Below, piece after piece: positions 1 to 11,100 of a stretch of DNA of 64,000 nt. The position numbers were made by a program, and so were the translations under genes. The notes beneath the pieces were generated by a model. It had not been told where the DNA came from, did not search any database, and worked only from the letters and a program-made list of their open reading frames with translations. This stretch comes from UBA4416 sp963422675 (GTDB taxonomy: Bacteria; Bacteroidota; Bacteroidia; B-17B0; Aurantibacillaceae). The stretch lies in contig CAXVYS010000024.1 in NCBI GenBank assembly GCA_963422675.2, forward strand, positions 1,088,121 to 1,152,120, read 5' to 3'. Every line of letters starts with the position of its first letter. Within the stretch, counting starts at the first letter, position 1.

Positions 1-1
1 A

Positions 2-1372
2 GGTGGCGGGCAACAAAATGTAGCAGTTCCGTCAGCTATTAGTATCCTCGATTCCAGAGGAGTGTGTATAGCAGAGAACTTTACAATAACCGTCAATAAA
101 ATATCCTCCACGCAATTTACATTGGCGGTTAGTGGTGGATACAATTGTTTAAATACATTTTCTTTCAGCGTAGGATCGCAATTTGTATTAGATAATATTA
201 CAAGCGCTTTGAAATATCAATATGGAAGTTTGACGTGTGTCTTATATGATGTTCCATGCCTGCAGTTTTGTTATGCAGCAGGAGCAAGCCAGGGCTTTAG
301 TAATGTGGTTGCTTCATCAGCCTCTACCATGGGTCATATCTGGCCATACAGCAATACATTTGATATGGCGAATGTGAATGCCGGTAAAAATGATTATGAA
401 ACAGGCGCCAAAGGCAAATGGAGAGTTAAATCAACCTATGGTTATAAAGAAGATATTGTAGGGGGCGCTAAAGAAAATGCAGGTACTCATGAACGGATTT
501 ATAAAAATGCAGGTACTTATACCATGCAACAATTTAATTGGAAAGCCAATTCATTAAATGATACCAATAAATGGGTGAGAGCAAGTACAGTTACCCTATA
601 TTCACCTAACGGTAGTCCTTTAGAACAAAAAGATGCAGCACACATCTATAGTATGGCAAAATATGGTTACAATCAAACACTTCCTTATTTAGTATCTTCC
701 AATAGTGAGTATGGCTCATGTCAGTTCGAGAGTTTTGAAAATGTGTATGGCCCTTTTGCTACGAAGTATTACCTGGAAGACGGAGCGTTATTATCTTCTC
801 CAACCATGATCTCCAACCTTTATGCACACTCCGGTGTAAACTCCTATAGTTTGGCAGGAGTTAACTCTACCTATTCTCTGTCAACTACCACAGGTACGTT
901 AAGCCAGCAGTTATTTACCCAGGGCGCTTCCTTAAAAGTTTGGGTAAAAGATGCCAGTTACGCCGCTCTACCGGTAAAATGTACCCTCAGAAATGCGTCC
1001 AATACATTAGTGTCAACAATTCCTTTTGTAAGAGTAGCACAAACAGGTGAATGGGCTTTATATGAAGTGAAAATAACAGCATGGGGAAGTCTGGTAGTAA
1101 GTAATGGGTTTAATATTACCATTGGCAATAACCAATCAACAGCTGTTTACCTGGATGATGTCCGTTTCCAGCCACTCAATTCCAATGCAAACACTTACGT
1201 GTATGATAAAGTGACTCTAAAATTACTGACAAGTTTTGACGATCAGCACTTTGGATTATATTATCAATACAACCAGGAAGGAAAACTAGTGAGGAAACTT
1301 ATTGAAACAGAAAAAGGAATGAAAACCATTACTGAAACACAATATAACGTTCCTAAAGTAGCAAGGCCATAA
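2..1372 (+). CDS. C-terminal part of a large secreted jelly-roll / YD-associated protein (5' truncated by window edge)
   Basis: The frame is open from base 2, so the start lies left of the window; an in-frame GTG at 62 is not a convincing start because coding sequence continues upstream of it. The visible 456 residues are rich in Ser/Thr/Asn/Tyr and have no membrane segment. The stretch at about 830-1180 (ending VYLDDVRFQP) resembles carbohydrate-binding-like jelly-roll modules that close with an acidic YLDDV(R/K) strand. The last ~60 residues (DKVTLKLLTSFDDQHFGLYYQYNQ onward, in two pieces) look like the tail that accompanies YD/RHS-type surface proteins in Bacteroidota. It is followed after 31 bases by a lipoprotein gene and then by the giant YD-repeat gene, so the three may form one operon. 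Function unknown; extracellular or surface location is inferred. Confidence 0.6.
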   Translation, partial: GGGQQNVAVPSAISILDSRGVCIAENFTITVNKISSTQFTLAVSGGYNCLNTFSFSVGSQFVLDNITSALKYQYGSLTCVLYDVPCLQFCYAAGASQGFSNVVASSASTMGHIWPYSNTFDMANVNAGKNDYETGAKGKWRVKSTYGYKEDIVGGAKENAGTHERIYKNAGTYTMQQFNWKANSLNDTNKWVRASTVTLYSPNGSPLEQKDAAHIYSMAKYGYNQTLPYLVSSNSEYGSCQFESFENVYGPFATKYYLEDGALLSSPTMISNLYAHSGVNSYSLAGVNSTYSLSTTTGTLSQQLFTQGASLKVWVKDASYAALPVKCTLRNASNTLVSTIPFVRVAQTGEWALYEVKITAWGSLVVSNGFNITIGNNQSTAVYLDDVRFQPLNSNANTYVYDKVTLKLLTSFDDQHFGLYYQYNQEGKLVRKLIETEKGMKTITETQYNVPKVARP

Positions 1373-1403
1373 GTTTATGATAACATTAAACCGTTGCTTT
1401 AAA

Positions 1404-2153
1404 ATGAAAACCCTGTTGCCAATCATAGGTATTGCCATTATAGGATGCAGTTTTACCCGCTACCAAAAGCTGGGAGGGAAAGAATGTATGACGCAATTAC
1501 ACGACATTTTTAATAACATGTACACATTAATTCCTAAAAATAAAGATATCCTCTTTGTGAACTATGAAATAACCACCTGCTTTAGAAATGAGACAAACCC
1601 TAAGCTGCAGGACATCAAAAAAACGGATATTAAAATGTATTCAACCGCTACTAATTATTGGTTTATCAGCAATGATATTTCGGTGTACCAGGATAAGAAA
1701 TACACCTTTACAGTTATTCCTATGCGTAAGGTTATTTATTGGGCAGACAGAGCAAATGATGGCATTGATAATGACAAGCGAATGAATGAGGTGAAAAAAA
1801 TGCAGGATACCTTATTTAAAACCTGTGTGGTGAAAGAATGCGTTTTAAAAAGTACGGAAGAAAAAGTAATAACCATGGTCCCGGAACAAAAATATGCGAA
1901 CCTGCTTCAAATAGAATCAGTAACCTATTATTTGAATCCGGTAAAACAGCAATTATTGAAACAACATATTGAGTATACCAAATACAAAAAATTAAAGTAT
2001 GTGGAATATGTGTTTAAGCAAGTAAACGCAACCTATAAGGGCCTTGATATTAATGCCCCGGTGAAAGGCCTGTTTTTAACTGCACATGATAAACTCAATG
2101 CAACTTACAGTGGCTACACATTAATTAATGTGAAAAAAGAACAACACAACTAA
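1404..2153 (+). CDS. Small predicted lipoprotein between two YD-type genes
   Basis: The chosen ATG at 1404 gives 249 residues beginning MKTLLPIIGIAIIGCSF, a good lipoprotein signal with lipobox IIGC (Cys at residue 14). An ATG at 1377 would put nine extra polar residues in front of the signal and is less likely. The mature part is a mixed alpha/beta soluble domain with many Lys and Tyr. The segment YLNPVKQQLLKQHIEYTKYKKLKYVEY could be a strand-rich LolA/LolB-like or cystatin-like surface, but I recognise no family. It lies 35 bases before the giant YD-repeat gene. A periplasmic or outer-membrane lipoprotein serving the secretion or anchoring of its large neighbours is an inference from context only. 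Confidence 0.6.
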   Translation: MKTLLPIIGIAIIGCSFTRYQKLGGKECMTQLHDIFNNMYTLIPKNKDILFVNYEITTCFRNETNPKLQDIKKTDIKMYSTATNYWFISNDISVYQDKKYTFTVIPMRKVIYWADRANDGIDNDKRMNEVKKMQDTLFKTCVVKECVLKSTEEKVITMVPEQKYANLLQIESVTYYLNPVKQQLLKQHIEYTKYKKLKYVEYVFKQVNATYKGLDINAPVKGLFLTAHDKLNATYSGYTLINVKKEQHN

Positions 2154-2188
2154 GCAATACATTTGACCGACATTAAGAAATAATTAAG

Positions 2189-5100
2189 ATGATGACTTTA
2201 GATAATTTAAAAAAACAGCTAATGAAATGGAAATCTGCTAAACTGGCGGTTCTGTTAGCCCTTACTATCCATGTTTCATCGGTAGCCCAAATAACCACCT
2301 TTTATAAAGTACCTAAGGTGAGTTATTACTACACCAATCTTACCACACCTGTTACGCAAATTTTGTATTTAAAAACCAATTCCCCTACGGGTAACCTTTC
2401 TACCTGCACATCCCCCACTCCAAACCTTAGGAAAGCCACGATGAATGTGCTACTTAACTGGAACAACGATTATATACCAACGGCTACCGAAACCCATTCG
2501 GTTACATTTAATATTACCGCATACAACGCCTTTACCGGCACATCGGTTATTGTTGCCAGCTATAATCCACAATTAGTTATTTCTAAAGATAAGCCCCAGG
2601 CTTATGTATCTATTGATTTTACAGGCTTACACCCCAGTATTGCTCGCTTTGATGTTAACCCTGTATATTCCTGCTCCACCACACCAGTTAATAACAAAAT
2701 TGCGGCAGATGTGTATTATACAGAAGAATTTGATTACGATGTGACTGTAATGGGTCAGATACCCGTTAACCCGATCACCGTTACAGGCGATAACCTGGTT
2801 AAATTTAGCTGGCGTGATGTGAATTGTATTCCGGCTCCTAACTACCAGTTTCAATTACTAAGACTCTATAATACCCGCTATGTAACTGCCTTAGACGAAA
2901 GAAACATCACAACGGCCATAGATTGGAGTAAAGCACTCACTGTTGAAACAGGGAGTAGCTTACAGGAACTTTCGCTTACGATAGCAGAAGGTGAAGGTTA
3001 CTATGCCTGGAGGGTAAGACCCATTGGGAATACCTATGAAGGTGGCATTGCCAATAGCAGAAACTGGGGACAATGGTCTAATTCCCTTACTCAAAATACA
3101 ACGCCTTCTATCAGCACCGGAACGTCACCTTATTTGTTTTATTTTTCGTACAACATGTATGATTTTTATAACCCTGCAACCAATGGGCCGGGTTATACAG
3201 CTACACCCACACACGATGGCACGCGTAACTGGATTTTCAGCAGAGCCTTTATGGAGGGAGATGCGCTAAGCTTAGGACAGGTTAATATGGGCGAATCCAT
3301 TAGCTATGCGAATAAACTGCAAATGAAAAAGCAAAGCCAGGGTCGTATCATGTCTGAAAACAAAACCATTTTATCTCAAACCATTTATGATTATAGCGGG
3401 AGAGCGGCGTTAAATATGATGGCTACACCCATTAACCGCAAAACCCTGGGATATGTGCCCGCTTATATTAAAAACAATTCAGGCCTGCCTTATTCGGCAG
3501 TCGATTTTGATTATTCGTTGAATTTTGTTCCTTCCGGTTATGCACTTAATTACAGAACACCCTCTCCTGTTGATTCTGTTTTATCGGTAAACGGTTTAAA
3601 TTCACCTTCCAACTATTACTCCTCCATTAACCCCATTGAAGATAATGTCCCTACAGCTGCCGGGTACCCTTATTCCCGCACCTTGTTTTCAAAAGACGGA
3701 ACCAATACCCCGCTCGAAACCAGCATGCCCGGCAAGGATCATCAAATTAATAATACCACCGTTAAACATACCACCCGTGCCATGCACTCGGGTGTAGCAG
3801 ATATTGAGCTGATCAGGGTATTTGGGGATGAAGCCCCGGATGAAAACAGCGCCTATAAAACTATTTCCATTGATGCTAATAATACCGCTTCGGTTAATTA
3901 TATCTCTAAAGAAGGAAAAACAATTGCCACCTGTTTATCAAGTCCTTCCACATCCGCTTTACTGCCTATTAATTCGGCTTCTGTAGCAGGTTTTCCGGTA
4001 GTGTCAAACATTAACAGTAACAATTCTTCTTATGGCCCTTATGCTTACCGTTCCTTTAAAACACTGGCTTTAACCGAACAAACCAATGTAACATTAAACT
4101 ATAGTCTTACTACAAATACCTATAGTGTCTGTGCTAACTTTTGTGCCACCTGCGATTATAAAATAACTTTAAAAGTAAGTGATAATAGCGGTGAAACAGC
4201 ACCATTGACTTTTACAAGTATTGTACAGCCAACCCTTCCCTTTTCCTCCAACTGTTCAGCTGTAAGCGTTAGTACAAACACCACGATTCTGTTACCTGCC
4301 GGTGCCTATACAATTGAGCGGATCATCGAAACCAATACCAGCCCTGGCTCTTCTTACAGTTCTTATATCAATACGTTTATACAGGCAGTTCAATCTGCTG
4401 AATATACAAGTCTGACATCTGGCACAGGAACTATATTGGGCGGTGGCTCTATTAATATGGCATCACTGTTTCAAAGCATTAAAAATAATGATCTGACTAA
4501 TGTGTATGCTTTGTTGGGGGTAACCAGCACCGATACTTACAAACTGATTAAAATAGGCTGCGATACCTTAAGAGTGCCTATATGGCCCTGCACGTCTCAT
4601 AGTTGCACCGATTATGATTTTGAAGGGTATTTATATTCGCAATATGGTTACACGGGAGCTACACCGGTTGCCACTAAAGAGGCTTTATTACAAAACATGT
4701 TTAATAATTTAGGGTATACCTATTCTTACGGTGATTTTAATACCGTAATCCAAAATATGCAATGTACTTCCGACTGTTCAAAAATGAGCAAAATGTGGGA
4801 TTGCTGGATAGGTGTTGTTGGATTATACAAATCGCAAAATAATCCTAATAATATACAACCGGCAGTGGTTGCAACTTTACCGGGTGGAGGATCGGCAACC
4901 CTTGCCGGAACAAATTACCTCGAACGGTTTTTATCCTGCGTAGGCTATACCATTACGCAAATAAGTGCTAGTGCCGGAACAGGAGTTTGTAATGGTGGAA
5001 CAGAAGGGTATAAAACACATCCCTTCAAATATATTAAATATGCCGGGCAGTGCTGCTCCTGCGAATCCGCCTTCTACCAACAAACGGGTACAGCTGTAGC

Positions 5101-8100
5101 CTCTATTCCTACCTGCCCTATAGCGGCCGCTACGTTTACCAATTATTTTAATACGGTTGTTGCCACCGGAACACTAACCGCCGCTAACATGAGCGATAGT
5201 AGAAAGAACTACTACCTCTGTTTCAATAATAATTACTACAGTTCTCCAGGTAATTGCAATCTGGTATCAGCCTCTGCTACCGGTACTTTTGCAGCTAGTT
5301 CCGCTACACTGGGAACCAGCCAGTGTAATGAGTATTGCGAAGGACTTTATACTGAATTTGTGAGCAAGGTTAATAACTTATACCATTCCAACAATATGCA
5401 GATACAGGGTGATGTGTGGACTCTGCAAAATATTGCCCCTACCGGATCGGTGGCGGTTTATGTACCCGGCACAACCCCTTACACAGCTGATCCGGGAAGA
5501 GATATTCCTTTATCAACCATTTATTGCCAGGCTAATAATTTAGTAAATACCTGTAAAAGTAAATGCACCTTAACGCCCCAGCTAAATGGAGTAGGAACGA
5601 CCACCGCCCTCGGCTCACCGGCAGAAATAGCCGCTATTCAGCAAATTTATACAGGGCAGTTTGTCATTAGTTTACCCGTAAACGGCTCTTGTGGTAGTTT
5701 AGCATCCGTATCTTCAGGAAGCTTTTCGTTATTGAGTTCTTTAACCAGGGCACTCAATCAAAAACTTAACCTTGTAAGAGCAACATCGCCTATTGGCGGC
5801 ATGTGGTGGGATTATAAAACCTTTGTATCACAGGCTTTTTCCCCTACCATTTCAGCACTTTTCGGAAATACTTATGTGTTTGTACATCCTGATATTCCCT
5901 CTTTTTTTGATACCAATGCATCGTATGTGGTTTATAATTTTAATAAAAATCAATCGCCTACCAGCATTATACTTCCCAAATACATAGCCAGTATAAATGC
6001 AGTAGGTGCAACGCCTAACTTTACCTATACTTCGGTTACTACTGCACCCACATCGGCAATTGTAAGTCCTTCCGTTTATCCAACCTACCTGTTTACCTCC
6101 GGCACCTCTACCTTTGTGCCTTATACAAACGCTTATACGGGTTTCAACTTTATGCCGGTAACCGAAGCCTTGCTGGATGCGCAGAACTGCGCACTTACAA
6201 ACCCTGTAACAACACCTGTGTTTAATATTGATGGTACTACGGTATTAACCAGCTATAATCATGCGGCCACTACTTTTACTAATACTTATGGTTATTGGCA
6301 ATACAATGTATCCATCGATGTGCCGAGCGGAAGCAATACCTGCCCTGCGTTGTGTTATACCATACAACCTTTTTCCACCCAGGCACCTCCGGGAGAGTTG
6401 ATCAATGATTTATCGCCCCTCAGTTGCGAAGCAAAAACCCTTAAACAATTGTCGGATGCTTTAAACGCACAGGTTTCTACTTTACTAACTGGCTACTACA
6501 CACGCCTTACCAACCAGTACAAGCAAAAATGCTATACCAGCCTGGTAGACGTCTTTACAGCGTCCTATGTTCTCAAATACCATCACTATACTCTGTATTA
6601 TTATGATAGAGCGGGGAACTTAGTAAAAACGGTATCACCGGCAGGGGTAACTACTACTGCAGCCAACAGGCTTACCCATCCGGTTCACACGTTTATTACC
6701 GAATATGCCTACAATTCCTTAACGCAACTGGTAAGGCAATACACGCCTGACGGCGGGGAAACCAATTTTTGGTATGATGCCAAAGGCAAACTACGGTTTT
6801 CGCAAAATGCCAAGCAGCTCAGCTCTAATTTATTTTCGTACACCAAGTATGATGCATTAACACGTATTATAGAGGTGGGGGAGTTCATATCAACCATACC
6901 AATAATTACGGCTAATATTAACACCGTTACTTACCCTACTGTAGGTAACGAAACACAAAAAACCAAAACCGTATACAGTACTCCTGCTGCCGGCATTAGC
7001 TATTTTGGAGGGAAACTACAACGCTATTTACAAAACAGGGTGAGTTATTCCTTAACCGATAAAGATGGAAATTTAGCTACTACAGGGGATCAGGTAGCAA
7101 CGTATTACAGTTACGATCCTCATGGTAACGTAGAGTGGCTTATACAGGATATCCCCGAACTGGGCCGTAATTATATAGCCTACGAGTACGACCTTATTAG
7201 TGGCAGTGTTGTAAAGGTAAGATACAACGAAGCATTTTCTGATCAGTTTTTCCACCGTTATTCCTACGATATTGATAAGCGCCTTAAATCGGCGGAAACA
7301 AGTACAGATGGAATTTATTGGGAAAAAGATGCTACTTACAACTATTACCTGCACGGGCCTTTAAAACGGACACAGATTGGGCAGGATGCTGTACAGGGCC
7401 TCGATTATGCTTACACCATACACGGATGGCTTAAGGCCATGAACGGAATTGGATCGAGCGTTGACCCGGGGGGAGATGGTGGCTTTACCGACATGAACAT
7501 GTATGTAGCCAAAGATGCGTATTCCATGATATTGAGCTATTATAAAAATGACTACTTCAATAAATCATCAGCCCTTAGCAGTTCTTCTCCTTTAAATATC
7601 AATAATACCTATGAATTGTTTAACGGAAATATTAGTGGCTGGACGCAAAGCTTTGATCCTAAAATTTTACCTGCCACGGGCTTTCAGTTTAATACCGCAC
7701 AAACGGCCCGCTTATTCAGATACGATGAGTTAAACCGGCTTATTACCGCCGATTCCTATACCAATGGTGTTTCGCCGGTGTGGAATGCGGTAGGCGATTA
7801 TTCCGAAAAATTTAGTTACGATGCCAATGGAAACATCCTAACCCTTGAAAGAAACGGAAATTCAACCAGTGGATTGCCCATGGATAAATTAGATTATTCC
7901 TACTATTCACAAACCGCAACAGCCTATGTGCCTAATAAAATGGCACCTCCACCCATTGCCAACCCTACCAACCGTTTGGCGCAGGTAACGGATGTTTACA
8001 ACACCGCAGGCTATAGTGATGATATTGAAACGCAGGCCGCGAACAACTTTAGTTACGACGCCATAGGTAATTTAACGGCTTCGGTAGCCGATGGCTTAAG

Positions 8101-11100
8101 CCTGATAAAATGGAATGTGTATGGTAAACTCGATCAGATTCAAAAAACCAATGGTACGGTTATCGACTTCCTGTACGATGCTTCCGGTAACAGGGTTTTA
8201 AAACGGGTTTCCACAGCGCCTGTAGCTACCCTTGCCAACCAAACCACGACCTATTATGTAAAAGATGCCAGCGGTAATTCCATGGGAGTTTACGAACGTA
8301 CCAACACAGGTACAAGCCCTAATTTTACAGCCAATTTTACCCTTAAGGAAGAGCCTATTTATGGCAGCGAACGAATAGGGTTAAGAAATAAAGCCATTGT
8401 AAGACCCGTTAATTTTACAGCGGGCACCCCACCGGCTCCGCAAAACCTGCCTACCCTGGTACATACCGGCAGTTACCGAAACATTATGCTGCCATTGTCC
8501 AACAACATATCCAAACAGGTATATATGCGTAACATCAATTCCTCTTCCGAATCGGCTACAGCTGTATTAGGCACCAGTGAACATGTGGAAACAGTACCCT
8601 CTGAAGCCACGGCTGTAACCTATAACATGGGCCGTGCGCAGGCCATATTACACGATCAATTTGGTAATCCTGTACTAAGTATGTATGCTTACAGTTCCTC
8701 TGCCGGGGTTAACACAACAGTGGTGTATTTAAGAGATACCATTAAAATACCGGTACCGCCCGACCTTAACTGTAATCCCAATACACAGGCCATGCTGATG
8801 CAAAAAACAGGTTCAACAGACGAGTATTACCTCTTTACCATTGGTAACGACAATAAGCCTTATTACCATACCATTGATGTAACGGCAGCGGCTGTTACTA
8901 ATTACAATACCGTGTTGGATGATACCAATGCCGATTACGGACAAACCATGGCTCTTTTTGAAGACCTTACAGGGCAGGGAAGTTCAACCCTTTATTTGCG
9001 AAGGTTCAACAGCAGCACCAATACAGCTATTTTAAGCCCTTACAGTATTACCACGGCCGGTATTTCACTGGTGTCGCATACAACGTTAGGCAGTGCCATT
9101 AACAGCTCGGTAGCCGGCGAAATGGTTATTTCGCCTTCGGGCACCCTTTTGGCAATAGCCAATAACAGTACCAGCGTTGCCAGTGAAATTAAAATATATA
9201 CCCTTGGGGTCGACCATCAGCCGCTTACCTCGCTGGGTTCCCGAACTTTTGGAGGAATAGGGAAATCGGTTGAATTTACCAATAACGACATTTCGTTATA
9301 TTATACATCAGCCTCGAGCACGGGTGTAGCCACGGTTTCTTTACTACGGGTACCGGTAGCAAGCTTTGTGGCCGATAAGGCTGTTACTATTCATACCCAA
9401 ACATCAACTGCTATTTCAGGTTCGGTAAGGAGGGGTGCAAACGGAAACATGTATTACCTTACCAATACCACAACAGATACCAGGAACGCTACGCTGAATA
9501 TGTTTACCAACCCTGATGCCACAGTAGCTAACGGGCGTGTTATTTTACCGGGAGTTATTATTAACGGCAGCTTACATCCACACCCGCACCAGTGGTGGTA
9601 TATCAACCTATCGGCATTTGCACCGGCCACCGTATATAACCGCCAGTTAGATAACAAAACCTATGAAATTAAAGATCATTTAGGAAACATACACGCGACG
9701 ATTAAAGATTATAAAGTACGTTTTGGCACAGTAGCTACAACGGATGTGATATATGAAGAAAACTTTAATGATGGTGGCACAGGAGGCTTTGTAGTAAACC
9801 CATCGCCTGGTGGAACCATTATTCAAAATACCATTTATAACCCCAATGTCATGCAGGTATATACCAGTGCAGCCAATGGGCTGATAAGCAAAGCCATTCC
9901 TTTGGGAAGTTCGGCAGGGGGGCAATACATCCTGAGTTTTGATTACCAGGCAGGAAGCGCCACCTTTGCTACTTATAATGTACCAATGGGTTTAACTTCT
10001 AATATGGGAGATATGTATGGCGCCATGGCCTTTAATGGTAGAAATGACGAGGTAATTAGCGTACCACCGGGAGTAAGTACAATCACCTTATATTTCTCTA
10101 ACCCTAACAGTACACCAGGTCAGTCGTTTTACATTGATAACATCCTGCTTAAAAAGCTGGATCCCCCATCTACAGTAAGCAGTGGAGTAGTCATAAACGA
10201 AAACTTTAGCACCCCCAGTAACTGGATAGGAAATAATGTAACCGTATCTTATGCATCCTCTACCCTTAAATTAGCCTCTACCCCTACCAGTAATACCGGT
10301 TGGAATGTAGCCACAAAAACAGTAAATTTGTTAGCAGACCAAATGTATAAAGTATCATTTAGCATACCGGCTTCCAGCATAGGGAGTAATGTGATGAGCT
10401 TTGCTTATGATAATGATGAGGCAAGCCCATGGTTGGATTACAGTGCGCAATTTACAACACCAACAGCAGCAACGGGGAGTTATACGTTTTATATTATCCC
10501 TAAAACCAATAATGGAACATTCTTTTTTCAAGTGGGTGGTAGTAACTATACCTTTAATGTTGATATTGATGATTTTAAAGTAGAGAATGTCATAGGAGGA
10601 GTGAAACCCCTTTACCAGGCAGTGTTAAATACAGCTACTGATTATTATGCTTTTGGAAGTCCAATGCCGGGACGTAGTTTTAATAGTGGAAATTATAAAT
10701 ACGGGTTTAATAAACAGCTAAAGGATGATGATATCCTCAATATACCGGGTTCCTTAAATAGTGCAGAGTATTGGGAATATGATACACGATTAGGAAGACG
10801 ATGGAATATTGACCCTGTAACGGATGTTTCTAACGGTTCTTATACTTGTTTTAGTGATAATCCAATTTTATTATCTGATCATCATGGAGATACCCCAGGT
10901 GAACCGGTCAGCGGAAAGACAAATGCAACAAGCATTCCTAAAGGACAAATTGGAAGCTCTAGCTCTTCTTCTGATGAACCATCATCATTACTCAAACCTA
11001 GTCGATCTATAACGCCACAAGATAGAACAGTTGTTGCAGGAGGCATTAAACCCATCAACATCAATAAAGGAATATCATCAGCTCCGATTAACAATATAGT

